64,000 nucleotides of DNA from Spizellomyces punctatus DAOM BR117 (GCF_000182565.1 NW_015971537.1:372001-436000), one strand, 5' to 3'. Numbered from the stretch's first letter, positions 12,639-24,473 are shown. Numbers and translations: made by a program. Notes: generated from the sequence alone by a model not told the origin.

Positions 12639-13921
12639 CTAATGCAAACACTTTTCACTCTCACCCAACAACCACAACCCATAATTTCTAAAATCCGAAA
12701 ACTTGTCGGTCCACCACCAATTTCCATGTATTGCCCCTCTTCGTCCGCCATCCATTTGAACACGGCGTTCATACTCTGTTTCGCGGTGTGGCACGTAGAG
12801 GGCGCCGTTGATGTAAGTTGTTTGGGAAAGGAGCTGGACGGAGAGGGAGGGGAGGGAAGGATCGTGATTGGGATCTGGAGGTAGGCCGAGACCGGCGGGG
12901 ATGGGTGGGACGAGGACAGAGTTGAAGGAGTAGTTGAGGATCCAGTCGAGGGCATACTATGGATAAGAGTGAGAAAAGAGTGCATACAGATTATGTGTAA
13001 AGAAGAATGTATTTACCTGGTCATTACTTGCGCCAGCCTTCATTTGTTCAGCCATAATTTCATATATGCGAACGGTTTGTTGATTGGCTCTAACGCCAAA
13101 CAGTCCAGCGCAAATCCTCGGTACGCGCGGCTGCCCCTCGTAAGGATCTTCCAAGAGATCATAGAAATCTCTCGCATCCGTTGTGATAACAACGTCCGCT
13201 CCCCGGGATTTCCGCACAATATCCCAAGGATCAGAATAAAACACAATATCCGCATCCACAAATAGTACACCCAGCTTTGTATCCCGCAGCATGGTCAGGA
13301 AAAAGTTGGGACGTTGCGACATCATACGCCAGTAATTGTCTGATCCGCCGGCTTCAAAGCTGCTGACGCTAAATAAGTTGGGATCATGGTATATTCCAAA
13401 CCGAAGTGAATGACGTTGACGGTAGGATGCAAGATCTCTAACCGCTTCCATGTCCAACGCCCAAATGACGGGAACAGCGTCACTCCCGACACGCCGCAGA
13501 GAGCACAGAAGATTATATGCCATGCTCAACATGCCCTTGTTAGCGGGAATGATCATGACAAACTCTTCCAGCGTTCCATTTCCAGCATCATTTGTCCATA
13601 TGTACGGCTGCAGCTGCTGTCGTAATGTCGTAATGTACCCATGTTCTGCCGCCATCCGTATGTCTATCGTTCCTTGAACGCGAATGTCCGGACGCAAGCA
13701 ATATGTCAACAGAGAAGTACTGACAAGGAGAACGGCGACGATAACGAGTCGGAGGTAACGGGGCAGCCAGCGCAGTCGGGACTGCTCATGTTTTGTATAG
13801 GCTGCTTCCACCGACGGCCGACGGTTCGCAAGCGGACGGTAGGTTGCCTGTCAAGATAATGGGCAAAGAAGACATGAACAAACAGAGGAAACCACTACGT
13901 TTGCTAGATTCTGCTTACCAT
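12639..13921 (-). CDS. type II membrane glycosyltransferase, nucleotide-diphospho-sugar transferase family (GT77-like)
   Basis: Three exons fit in phase: ATG alone at 13919-13921, then 13017-13847, then 12639-12956, giving 383 residues. A short basic N-terminus is followed by one membrane helix (LVIVAVLLVSTSLLTYCL) and a luminal domain. It carries the nucleotide-sugar block EEFVMIIPANKGMLSMAYN, the DxD metal site in GVLFVDADIVFYSDPWD, CAGLFGVRA, and near the end AIHGNWWWTDKFSDFRNYGLW, a layout typical of PF03407 enzymes. These are Golgi transferases adding galactose, xylose or arabinose to glycoproteins or polysaccharides; the sugar here is unknown. The start is inferred: the first long exon has no ATG at its 5' end, and the upstream ATG abuts a GTAAGC donor. 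Confidence 0.82.
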
Positions 13922-14446
13922 GCCTGATTACGGCAGGCTCTTCTCGTTAGGAACCGTCAATTGTGTTGCTCTTGCTTTCTGCAGACCCGCCTACTCACAC
14001 TTGCTCCTACGACCACAGCTGTGGGCCGTGTGCTTGTCTAACAAGGTTTGCTTTAAGACCCAAAAACAAAGCGACAACACGAAGGGTCTTTTACGCAACC
14101 ACCCTGCGTTCACGTGGACATGCATTGACGCCGCCACCAACAAGTGTGGCACTTATTTTAGAATGGAATCATTGACTTCCATCCCGATCAGGAGTCATTT
14201 ACCATATTTTGGGTAATATAAATGCATTAATTGCAAAACGCCAAACAAATACGGCAAACTTTCTTGCTTTAACCTTCTTATTATATATACACAAACAAAT
14301 AACATGCAATACCACAAAATGTTGCAGGAATCAAAGTAAGTTACGACACTTGACGAGAGCTCTAATCAATATCACTCTCTATGGCCGTCTAGCTATATAT
14401 CAACAGATTACATAACGCCTTGCCAGCATAATTAGACCAGTTTCTT

Positions 14447-14915
14447 CTACATCAAGAGGGCAAAAGCAGCGCCGAGGGCAGCGAGACCAACAGAGGCCAT
14501 GCCGGCAGCGGAAACTTTGACGGCACCGCTTTGGTTACCAGCCTGGGGTTTGGCGGTGCTAGATGGGGTGGACGACGAAGTCCTGGCGGCCGAGGTGGTG
14601 GAAGGTCTGGCAACCGCTAGATACACCACCAAAGTCAATTTCAAACGCGTCCATGACACACGCGCCAAAATGCATTGTTTACTTACTGCCAGAGGGCAAT
14701 GGGATGGGCGTAACGCTACCGCTGGGAATAGGCAAGGCCGTGAGGGTTCCGGGAATAGAAGCGGTGGCCGTGCCAGTGGCAACGGGAAGAGCGGGAAGAG
14801 TGCCAGTGGCAAGCTCAGTGGTAGCAGCAGGACCGTCCTCAGTGGTTTCTTGAGCCATGACGGCAGGGGCCGCAAGGGCAAGGACAGCAAGGACGAGACT
14901 CTTGTTAAAGTGCAT
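14447..14915 (-). CDS. small secreted Ser/Thr/Pro-rich protein, probably GPI-anchored
   Basis: Two exons, 14687-14915 and 14447-14616, joined in phase 1 across a 70-base intron; 132 residues. It has a classic signal peptide (MHFNKSLVLAVLALAAPAVMA, cleavage after AMA-Q region), then a repetitive Thr/Ala/Pro/Ser linker rich in ATGT and PSG units. The C-terminus is hydrophobic with small residues (AAGMASVGLAALGAAFALLM) and no charged tail, as in GPI attachment signals. A likely omega site is the Gly/Asn/Ser stretch around AGNQSG. Proteins of this kind coat fungal cell surfaces or walls. There is no catalytic domain. A strong TATA box lies about 70 bases upstream, suggesting high or regulated expression. 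Confidence 0.8.
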
Positions 14916-14980
14916 AATGAATGTGTGTTTATTGAAAGTGCAAGTAGGATGAAGGGGGGAATTCCAACAGCCGATCCCCT

Positions 14981-14988
14981 TTTTATAT
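14981..14988 (-). promoter_or_regulatory. TATA box of the small GPI-type protein gene
   Basis: On the minus strand the sequence reads GGATATAAAAAGGGG. It lies about 70 bases upstream of the ATG at 14915, a normal spacing for a TATA element plus a short leader. Confidence 0.65.
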
Positions 14989-15446
14989 CCGTTCTAAAAC
15001 CGCCATCGGCTGCCCTGCGCCGCTCCGCCCCCTTTTGCTCCTTCCCGCCCTTGTTAAACCCGACAAGCAACAGCAACAACAAAAAGTCTTGGCCACTTTT
15101 CCCAACACAGCGCTCGATGACGAGAACCGCGCCCATCTTCCAATCTCACCTAATATGACTCATTATGAACTAAGCCCCCGTCCCGCAAAAATAAGCGCGC
15201 AAAATCGCTGCAAATTTTTCGCTGTTCCCCTCAGCCGCGAACCCATCCCTTGCCGCTTTACATCCGCGACCACGGACTCCTCTCCCAAAGTGGGCAATGA
15301 TTATCAACGTCACAGCCACATGGAAGCTTATGCGCCCACGTCCCATCCACGTGCACCGCGCTCAATGAAACGGAATTGGATCCAAAAGTGGCAATTCACA
15401 TTCCATTCCTGGATTATTTTGGCGACTGAACACGGACCAGTGACGT

Positions 15447-17948
15447 TTAGTTCCAGATCACTCCCGTCAGTGCTCGGCGATAGCTCGTCAATAAGTGATC
15501 GTCAATCATGCGTGCGTTCATGGTAATCTCTGAAAAATAGTTTGGCATGGATCGGAGCAACACATGGCGTTGTTGTTCTTGCGGAGCACTGTGGCCATCG
15601 TCGCCTTGCCCCTCGCTTTCCAAGCCATCTGCCACAGCCGTTTGAGCGCTTGGAACCACGTCGTCTTGTGGGGACCCATCTTTCCATTCTCGCAAGTAGT
15701 AGAGCATGGCAGGTGTCAGTAGCACCTTCATCTCGCCTTCATCACATGGCGCACTGCCATCGCCGGGGCTGCCCGTGCTCCGTGATGCCGTCGCTTCAAC
15801 CGATTCGGACACTGGCGCCTGCTCTACATTCGTCGCTTGGTTGCCTAAATCAATCTCCAGCTTGCGTGCTGTGTGCCGCTTCCAGCGCATGTAGCCAACT
15901 TGGCTAAAAGCTGCTATTGCGGCTGAAACGAGCGTGAATCGGAATGTGTACCGACGGAGAGCGATCCGAGAGGCATACGTCAATGTAACTGTCAGAAGCG
16001 TGGATGTTTGCCCAATGTCCTACTCAGACAGTCAGTGGAACATGTCTTCTGAAAGCCTGTATGAGCAAAACATACCTTTTTCAAATCTGTCATCCACTGC
16101 ATCAACCGGCGTCTGCATCGCTGCAGCACCGTAGGTTCGGGCGGAATGAGTCCTGCTTCCTGCAGTGACACCACAGTTTCGCCCGCAACTTCAGCGACTT
16201 GGACGACGGTTCCATGTGCAGTGGTTGCCACTGTTGCAATAGTCTCTTTGGCCGCGCTTCTGCAACAACAACAAATGCTTCAATGTTCAACTCGCCTCCT
16301 AGTACCCCGCACAAGTGCACTTACGCAACGCTCCCGACGGATCTGCGTACTGTACTGACTACCTCGCTCTCCCAAGCGCGGATCACAAAACTTGTTCTCG
16401 GATTCGCCTCCAAAGCACCGTAGACGCTTTCCATCTGCTTATGCCATGCCTCGCTCAACAGTTTTCTATGCTGATTTTCCTTGCTAAACTTTTGCAACTC
16501 TCGCAACAGCCAAATGAGATTTTTCTCGCTCAGGGCAGGTACAACATCGTAACCAAGTACAAGAGAATCGACGACTTGTTCCGCGCGGTAGGTTAGGTCT
16601 TCTGTGCATATCGCGGGAGTAGCAAAACATACACCGCGTACAGATGGGAAATGTTCTTTGTAAGGCGGGGAGGTAAGAAGTAAGGTGAGAAGGGAGGCAA
16701 TGCCAGCTCCCAGGCTGTGTCCAGTCACAATAATGTCAAAATTGGGATGAATGTGACGGAGATGAACCAGTTGCGGAAAGACGCGTTCGAGGAGCTTATG
16801 TGCAAGGTGTGACATGCCTTGATGAGCATATCCGCCAAGGAAAGGCTCACAGTCCATTTTGAGGTCAATGACTGCATCGTGTAAGCTGGCTGTCCCGCGT
16901 ATCGCAATAATGATCTATGCAATATTCGGTACATAAATATTCAATCCCTGACAGCACTCGAGAAGCCACACCCACCTTCCAGTTATTCACATCAACCGCC
17001 AAAAAGAATGCAGGACAGTCTGCACTGGATTCGTGCACAACATCAATAATCGCGTCTGAGGACCGAAGATTTGGACAGCGTTCCAATATGGTTTTCACGT
17101 CTGGATCATACGCTGCATGTGCAAAATCGATACAGTACATGAACCTGTTTTGAAGGATTAACAGCCTTGTCCAACTGACAAAATGATCGCTTGCTTTCCT
17201 CGCACCTGACTTTACCTCTCGTACGGTTCCCGCTCAGTGACACGCGGCATTTGTTTAAAGATATCCTCAGAGTCTAACGACACCTCGTCGTCAAGGCGTT
17301 TCTGGATTTGATAGTGGCAATACATTCCAATGCACAGCAGGAGCTCGCCGATATCTAATGGCGGTACCTGTACAAACGCGTGAGCAAAGTATTGGTACTT
17401 TCTTGACCCAGAAATCCATAGCTAACCTCATGTGCATTCCTAGACAATACAGTCATCAGCAACCCAGCAACATCTCGAAACATCTCCACATCAAATGGCA
17501 ACGCATTCTTGACCGCCTCTGCAACATTCTGCACTCCCGTTGTTACTGTTTCACCCACAGTCTGAACGCCCGTGACGACTGCTTGAGACGCCACGACAAC
17601 TGGTTGGGAATTGACTATTGTCTCTGCTGCGACGGACACGGTTTGCGGGACCGTTGACATTGAGACTGTGATCTGTTCCGTTAGAGATTGGGGGCGGGCC
17701 AGTGGAGGTGTTGGTAAAGAGTCGATGTAGGTTGGAAGGCGTGTGAGGTGAGAGGGTAGAAAAGCTGGTAGTGACGTGGGTCTTGGTGGAATGCTTGTGG
17801 ATGGATCGGTGTTCAATGCTGGTTGCGGTAGTGAGGAACTCTTTTGTGGCGATGGTTCGTCCGCTTCATCGAGTTGTTGAGTATCCAAAGATCCCACTAA
17901 TGGAGATCCACCAGTCCTCTTTGAGGATATCATACTGTTTGCACGCAT
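15447..17948 (-). CDS. class 3 lipase resembling sn1-specific diacylglycerol lipase
   Basis: Multi-exon. Exon 1 (17948-17427) encodes a Ser/Pro-rich disordered stretch and an amphipathic Val/Thr-rich segment. Exon 2 starts at 17367 (VPPLDIGELLLCIGMYCHYQ). The catalytic domain follows: FMYCIDFAHAAYDPDVKTIL, then AIRGTASLHDAVIDLKMDCE (oxyanion region), GYAHQGM, and the nucleophile elbow VTGHSLGAGIASLLTLLL. The later CFATPAICTEDL and LGYDVVPALSE regions hold the acidic and histidine candidates. The RGTxSxxDAxxDL plus GHSLGAG arrangement and cytosolic context resemble animal DAGL and fungal homologues, which release 2-acylglycerol from diacylglycerol. Unlike animal DAGL I see no block of four membrane helices at the N-terminus. 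A C-terminal exon (about 15986-15447) carries one hydrophobic segment and ends ALTGVIWN. Confidence 0.83.
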
Positions 17949-18495
17949 TACAAGTAGGTTTGTTTAAACAAAATTGGGAGAGCTGGGGCGGAAGACACGA
18001 CAGTCAGTTTATCTAAACGCTTTAGCATGATGTCATCCCTCCTGGCACGTGATCATATTGCCTGAAGATCCTTTCTCGTCTTCAAACGATGTTTAACCTT
18101 CGAGTGAAGAACAAAGGATTTTTGGAGGAAAGGTTTGAGCATTCGCAGCAAGTTTTCTGCCCACTAAAAGAATCAAAGATGGAAAGGATTGCATCCTAGG
18201 CCTAGTAATGTAGCGCTCGAGCTTATGTCCTGCCTTACATATTGTGCATAGTGCAGATGAGATCTTTGAATAATGAAGATGTGATAAAGATGCTTGGCAG
18301 ATGATACCCAAAAAACCTTTCTTAAACCTCCCATTGAAATGCTTTCAATAAAGTACGCAAATGAACAAGTCCATCGTTCGCCATAACGCGCGGCAAATAA
18401 ATTTGGGTTAGCATTTCCCCACACAAGGTTTTGACGCAAGCTTCGCAACACCTTTCCACCAACAAACGCTTTAAAGGAACGCATCTTTTATCACA
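17949..18495. other. divergent intergenic region
   Basis: Lies between the start of the lipase gene (-) and the start of the ZnF-UBP gene (+), so it should hold both promoters. Small open frames on the minus strand have no recognisable domain. I see no clear TATA box or repeat. Confidence 0.5.
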
Positions 18496-19223
18496 ATGTA
18501 CGATGCAATCTTGTCTGCCCTTGGCGACGACGAAGGTATCCCCGTTGAACCCCGAACAGACTGTCCTCACGTCAAAGACGCGGTGACACCTCTCCCATCC
18601 AAACCACATATCTCAAGTACGTAAAAAGACGATTGTAACAAGACCTTACTTGTTGATTCTTTTTAACAAACTGAACCAACATTTAGTTAAAACACCCTGC
18701 ACATCCTGCCAAGATACCTCTGAAAATTGGGTATGCGTAACTTGTCACGACACGTTTTGTTCGAGGTATGTCAACCTTTTCTCGTTTATGATGATCAAAA
18801 GCAGTCAGTACCTCACAAACCATCAAAAGATTTGTACAAGGACATATGCAGGTGCATTTTGATCAAGGTGATCAGAGTTTGCGTATGCTCATTTTCGATT
18901 TGTGTAAGCTGACTGGTTTTTTTTTTTTGCAAGTCCGTCACCACATTGCGGTTAGTTACAGCGATTTATCAACCTGGTGCTACACATGCAACGACTACAT
19001 TGACGACCCGGTAATTGAAAGTTTTCTTTTTTTATTGCTGTACCATCATTCTCAAATGCGAGCATAGGCCGTCGATCCAATTCGGTCCCTTCTCCACAAG
19101 GAGAAATTTGGGGAGCCTCTTCCAGAACGAAAGCGAAACGATCAGGCTGGGTCTAGTACTCTTTTGGTCACGATGCAGGAAGCTGGAGATGCCAAAGGAA
19201 AAGGAAAAGGACGGGCAGTGTGA
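18496..19223 (+). CDS. stand-alone ZnF-UBP (BUZ) domain protein
   Basis: Five small exons, all in phase: 18496-18616, 18687-18765, 18830-18867, 18934-19010, 19068-19223, giving 156 residues. The product is almost entirely one UBP-type zinc finger: TDCPHVKD supplies the first Cys/His pair, TPCTSCQDTSENWVCVTC the next ones, then RFVQGHMQVHF, HHIAVSYSDLSTWCYTCND and YIDDP. It ends with KEKFGEPLP as in the HDAC6 finger. In HDAC6 and several deubiquitinases this domain binds the free C-terminal GlyGly of ubiquitin. No catalytic domain is attached here. A basic Gly/Lys tail (AKGKGKGRAV) ends the protein. Function beyond probable ubiquitin binding is unknown. Confidence 0.88.
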
Positions 19224-19434
19224 ATAGTTGGATATATATTTTTTTTTTTTGAAGAGTGGTTGCATCATGCTGACCTGTTGAGGCCTCTTGACCATTCCTG
19301 TGATGTCAACCTAATCTACCGTTGCCCGGCGCATAAGAGAAGGCATCTAACCAACCAAGAAACCGACATCACATTCATGATTCATGTATTACAGTTTGAC
19401 CAAGAATATCGGCGGCGGTATGATAAACACTATT

Positions 19435-20909
19435 CTACGCCTTTTTGGCCAAATACTCTTTCCACCACTGCTCAAATGGTACGCACGAAACATTGATTCC
19501 GATTTGCTCCAGCCGTGTAGTCGCAAGATGTGCATCGTGTGGGCGTGATGCTGCTAACAATAATGAGAAAAAGTAAGAGTATATGGGAACAATGGATACA
19601 GACCAACAGGTTCCTTTGGAGCGTCCCGCAGTGGTGTCAAATGCGAATAAGGAAGATTTGAAAGTTTTGCTATCGTTTCTGTATGAGCGTCATCAGAGTT
19701 TGAGACATTGATGCATTATCGCTAGCAAAAACTTATGATCCCAAGGAAGGCATACCGCATATACTGTATTTACTCATCTTTTCCTTGGAGCTGAAATGGT
19801 AGATTCCAGACAGCTGCTGCTTGTTCAATGCGACCTTGTCTAAATTGCGTACATGATGGAATTTAACATTTGGTGACTAAATGATCAAAGAAGCATTGAT
19901 ATGATGAATCTAACCTGCCATTTGTTTGAGGATTTTGGCCACATCAGCGACATTTGTTGGATACCGGACTTGATAGTCATCCATCGAAACTGGCGCATCC
20001 GACTTCTGTAATAAAGTAAAAGTTGTAAAAGGTCCTACATTCAAGACTGCTATTCTGGCCACACATTCCATCAATGTACCTTAATCACATCGAGGAGAAC
20101 GTTCACCGCCGATTCGCCATTATATTCCACTTCTCCGTATAGAATCGGTACGCGTAGAATCGCTGCACTTGGATTCACTCTTTGCACAGCTTCTTCTCCG
20201 GCGTACTTAGTTTGTCCTAGACAAGAGGTCTCAATCGCACGAATGGACAATACATGAATAACCCAGAAATCGGCTTCTTACCATAAAAGTTCAAGGGGTT
20301 CACCTGATCTTGAGGTTCGTAAGGAGGGTTTGTCCCGTCAAACACGTAATCGGTAGATATGTAGACTAGCCATGCGTTATTGTCCTTTGCAGCTTGGGCA
20401 AGATTCTCTGTTGCAGCAACATTGAGCTAGTTTAAAGCAAAAGGATGAGTATCTTATTATCAATGCTCTTGTGCCCTGTTCATGAACCCACCTGTTGAAC
20501 TCCCTCACGATTATTTTGTGCTACATCTGGTCGACGCTCTGCCGCGCAATGAATGATAATTTGGGGCTTTTGCTCTGCTACGAACGCCTTCACCGCTGCA
20601 AAGTCGGTAAGGTCCAACTACAAATGACGGACCATACAACATATAAGAATGCAGAGGGCTAAAAGAAACCATTAAAGAGACCCGAGAGAGCAGATCTCAC
20701 CTTTCTCAAGTCTTCTGTCGCCCTTGAATAGGCCGTTCCAACGACTGTATTATGAATGAAGAGTTACATTCCCTATGAAACCTCAACAAGGCCCATATAC
20801 ACGTACCATCATATCCTCCTTCCTTGAACGCTTTTACGACGGCGCGACCCAGTAGTCCCGAAGCGCCAGTGACGACCACACGAGGAGGGTTCGATACGAT
20901 GAGCGGCAT
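19435..20909 (-). CDS. methionine adenosyltransferase regulatory beta subunit-like NAD(P)-binding protein (MAT2B family)
   Basis: Multi-exon; starts at ATG 20909 (MPLIVSNPPRVVVTGASGLLGRAV) and ends at 19435 (VPFEQWWKEYLAKKA). The Rossmann glycine motif TGASGLLGR is followed by IIHCAAERRPD, NVAATENLA, YISTDYVFDG (with the Ser/Thr-Tyr region of the SDR fold), PLNFYGQTKYAGE (YxxxK) and RVPILYGEVEYN. Then come FPYN-type linker exons, IYHFSSKEKMSKY and the substrate-loop SNLPYSHLTPLRDAPKEP. These blocks are those of MAT2B and its bacterial relative RmlD. MAT2B binds the catalytic MAT subunit and tunes S-adenosylmethionine synthesis. Enzyme activity of its own is not established in the family. Related fungal proteins of unknown role also carry this fold, so the partner is inferred. 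Confidence 0.85.
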
Positions 20910-22283
20910 AGTGTTGTTTGCAATTCGGCAAGAGCCAGTAAGCTCGAACATTGGGACTTTGCCGTGAGATGAGTCACGTCGGTTGCGTAATCGATCGCCA
21001 GCCTCACGCTGGCGTCTTGCATGCGGGCGCTGACAGAGAGCGTAGGTGAAATTCCAACTTCTGAAGCTTGTAACAGCAATATATCGTAACATATTCAGCC
21101 ATTACGAGATGCTGTTGAGTGCTTTCTTTGTGTATACTAAAAATCCAGGTTTAGCATCTTGATAGATGGACATACAAGTTGTCGTGCATAACATGACCTT
21201 CTCTCATAGATGGACATACCGCTCTATTTGTGGATGGGGTAGAAACTGTTTTGAGTAAGATCATCTACTAGTAGGTCGACCATCTTGCAGTCTTCCAGAA
21301 CAGCTACCAGCGATTGCATCCACCATCGACTTTCCAGAACTGCCCTACTATGGAAAATATACCGGGAATTGTTGCTCACAAATGCGGAATATTCGACACT
21401 ACCTACAGATTGCACCATGTGGATATGTGAAATTGGAATACCGTAGATCCGTTTGTGGCCAACGACAAGCCAATAGTCGCTCTACACTCTCTCAGCCGTG
21501 AAATTTCCTACCAGCAATCTAAACATAACGTACGCCGGTCAAACACAGACTCTCGCTTGCAATCTCATCTCTACAATGTATCAAATGAAATGGTGCACGT
21601 ACACACTCTTTGATCCCGCTGTCGATATTGAAGATCTACACAAACCCAAATCTCCCCAGTCCGAGCTGAAATAAGCGTAATGCAAAAACTGGAACCAGCA
21701 TGGCGTGAGATGGCGAGGTGCCAAGCAGCCAACGTCACTGACAGAACTTTGGATGGGGTCGATATTGCCTTTCCTTTGGAGACCGCGTGTTCATGATGCA
21801 TTCGACAGACTCGCATCGTGGACAGGGACATTGTGGTGTGCCAGATCCACTGTAAACTCTCTTGGTAAAGAGCACTCCGTTCTAGTTTCCATTTATGATG
21901 CATACGACGTACATGCCTACGACGACAGCTATCTCATCACATTTGTTCGATGCTACCTGCATTTTGGATAGATGCTGGCCTTGCCTAGAAAGTTAAAGTA
22001 AGAGCGGAGTACGCGTTGCTAAGCCACTAAGTAAAGGCCGTTTTTTGACAGCTGCAGTCTTGGATGGAAAAAAGTACCTTATCTTTTTGGAACTTTTTCA
22101 GACAGGTTTTCAAAATAAGTGAAAAGAAAATTATGGATGTAAATAAGGAAGCAGTTGAATTGATGTCCCCGCAAGTGTCCGAGCGCTCTTGCGAACATCC
22201 CGTACTGATCCTTACGACCTCATTCATCGGCAACATACGGCTTTTCATCTCGCCTACAGGGTGAGCACTCTGCCAGTAACATC
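20910..22283. other. intergenic, no gene recognised
   Basis: About 1.4 kb between the start of the MAT2B-like gene and the next gene on +. Short open frames exist on both strands (for example 21571-21903 minus and 22064-22264 plus) but show no domain, signal peptide or consistent splicing. The frame at 22064 could be a leader exon of the following gene; I could not prove it. Confidence 0.4.
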
Positions 22284-23558
22284 ATGAGCAATTCGAAAAA
22301 GAGTATGATCAAAGCATTCAAGAAAGCGATTTCGAACAGTTTTTCACGAAAGCGCCGACATCAGAGTCTAGTACGCAGGTGGTGGAACGTATCAGAGGAA
22401 AGCGAAGTCTCGGCCTCTCCCAGCTTGGCCCTGGATCCATCAAGGCCTGTCCTTTCCACGTCAGGTCACTCCCACACCGGCAGCAACATAGAGGTCAATC
22501 TAGATGAGCCGACCACTTTGCAAAAGCGTCGCATGGCAGAACGAATGCTCTGCTTCCAGGATCCCATCACAGGAATTTGGGGCCGGGTGCCATCGGGGTC
22601 GAGCCACAGTAAAGCGTCGACCAAGAATAAACAACACCGTGCTACTCTGCTTGATGTGAAGATACCTACTCCCTCTTTATCCATACCATCTGAGCATGTA
22701 CTTTCCACAACAGTAGACCGGAGCAAACGTAGTGTCGACATCCCTCCAAGACAATTATCATCCACCGTATCTGTTCGTCGAAAATCGTCTCTCTTTTTGT
22801 CACGATCGACATCCCAGCGCACATTTCTCACGACCCGATCCCGATCCCGTTTGTCAAGATCTGTATCCCAAGCCTCCACCGGCACCAAGAAAAGTGCCTG
22901 CTCTCAAAACCGTCGGCGAAATGCGGCCATGAAGGCGCTGACGTCCATTACGGTGCTGGTACAAGAAATGCTTGACAAGCAGATGGTGATATCCGACGAT
23001 GATCTAGAGGTTGTCACCGAGCATGTTGCCATGCTGCAAAAAGTTGTGACGGAATTAGAGACATCAATAGCCAGGGATAGTATCGCGCGACGGTCCACCT
23101 TTGGTAAAAACGCTGGGGGGAGGCCCCTGCGGTTTGCCAGTATCAATACCAAAGGCGACGGTGTAGAGACGTCACCTCATCCAGAGACGATGGACAATAG
23201 AGAATGGGAAGACATTCATGAATCCGAACCTGTAATACATACTGGACGCTCCGAGGACCAACCTTCATCAGCGACCGCCTTGTACCCTCACCCATTACGA
23301 TTATCCACACATGCCTCATCTTGCGCAGAGATTGACTCATCAGCCCAAGGTTCCACCCATGAGTCAGATGCCGACCAACGTCGGCAAATTCCGATGGCTG
23401 TACGGCCATCACAGCCATCCTCGTCCGCATCCATTAAAGCCTACCGAAAAGTCATTCTCCGCAGCAACATCATCATCACTAATGACACCAAGATAGAATA
23501 TCCTGGCCAGAATATTTCAATTTACAAAGAATCACCTACTTGTAGAAATGGGGAGTAA
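22284..23558 (+). CDS. hypothetical basic, serine-rich protein
   Basis: A single uninterrupted frame of 424 codons. The N-terminus is strongly basic (KAFKKAISNSFSRKRRHQ). Most of the protein is disordered, rich in Ser, Arg and Pro, including a run of alternating Arg-Ser (TTRSRSRLSRSVSQ). One ordered part is a predicted helix or coiled coil from about residue 213 to 270 (MKALTSITVLVQEMLDKQ, then DDLEVVTEHVAMLQKVVTEL). I do not recognise the family. The uninterrupted length, fungal codon use and absence of a competing antisense frame support it as real. A nuclear or cytoskeletal role would be a guess. Confidence 0.6.
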   Translation: MSNSKKSMIKAFKKAISNSFSRKRRHQSLVRRWWNVSEESEVSASPSLALDPSRPVLSTSGHSHTGSNIEVNLDEPTTLQKRRMAERMLCFQDPITGIWGRVPSGSSHSKASTKNKQHRATLLDVKIPTPSLSIPSEHVLSTTVDRSKRSVDIPPRQLSSTVSVRRKSSLFLSRSTSQRTFLTTRSRSRLSRSVSQASTGTKKSACSQNRRRNAAMKALTSITVLVQEMLDKQMVISDDDLEVVTEHVAMLQKVVTELETSIARDSIARRSTFGKNAGGRPLRFASINTKGDGVETSPHPETMDNREWEDIHESEPVIHTGRSEDQPSSATALYPHPLRLSTHASSCAEIDSSAQGSTHESDADQRRQIPMAVRPSQPSSSASIKAYRKVILRSNIIITNDTKIEYPGQNISIYKESPTCRNGE

Positions 23559-24473
23559 AATTTAGGGACGTTGGTATACAATAATGGTCATTGTAATTTT
23601 AATGCCATACTTGGCCTGTTGTGGTCTTTCAACATGCATGACAACAACCCAATTAGGCATCGTATTTAAGCTTTTACGAGTGTCCCTCGTAGGGAGACAA
23701 GTGAATGCTTTCAATAACACATATGAGGAATAACGTTAGTGCGCGGCAAGCTGGAATGTCCGTCCGTGCATTAAGCGTTATCAACATGATAAACATTGTT
23801 GACAACTTTCGACACACATGGTGCAACCGAGGGTGCAACCAAGGTGGGAAAGGACAAACCGCCGTCCGCCCCCTTCCACCCAAAAAGCTGCCCCCACCAT
23901 CAAGAAAAAAAAAACAAAAGTCGGGGGGAATGTGCGCTGATCGACGGCCTCGTGAAAAGGAGAGGCCATAACATGACTGTGCAAAGTGGGTTGCCAAGCA
24001 ACGGGAAGTGTTCCAGTGTTCAAATTGTCCCCTCGCCAAGTGTTCGTTGATGCAACACACACACACAAGAAACAAAGTGTGTGGAAAATGGGAGGAATTG
24101 CGCAGAAGTTTAATCCCGCAACCCACGGACGCTTTTTGAAACCTTTTTTTTTTTTTTACTTGGCCCCGTTTGAAGGAAACCCAAAAAGACCAAAACCGCT
24201 TGCAAAAAGCGACTGCAAAATTACTATTTTGACAAATAACCAAAAGTGGGGAATGAAGTGCGCGGTGTTTCTTTCAAGTAGTTCATGTGGGACGCACAGA
24301 AGGATGGAAAGTGCAGAAGGGTGGGGATTGAGGTTTGCAGCAAGAAGATAAGCACTCTTCCCATTTACAAACGACAAGGACGACGGTTGACAACTACAAG
24401 TCTTCTTGTTCAAGCAATGTGCTTTTAGTTGCAGTGGATTCTGGTCAATGTCCGATATTTGAACCCATTTTCT
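23559..24473. other. intergenic, homopolymer-rich
   Basis: Contains an A9 run near 23905, a (CA)n stretch near 24055, and a T13 run near 24145. No coding signal found. A pyrimidine-rich stretch ending CTTTTAG near 24428 could be a splice acceptor joining an upstream leader exon to the membrane protein gene. Confidence 0.45.

Noticed and set aside
14447-15158. Overlapping 219- and 229-codon frames on both strands around the small GPI-type gene
   Set aside because: They run across the promoter and intron of the two-exon gene, which has a signal peptide, a TATA box and clean splice sites.
20300-20340. Possible riboswitch-like sequence in the MAT2B gene, considered because of its link to S-adenosylmethionine
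   Set aside because: It is inside a coding exon (PLNFYGQTKYAGE region) and shows no riboswitch core.
23860-24160. Homopolymer and CA-rich stretch as a possible telomeric or satellite element
   Set aside because: Runs are short, mixed and not tandem; ordinary low-complexity intergenic DNA.
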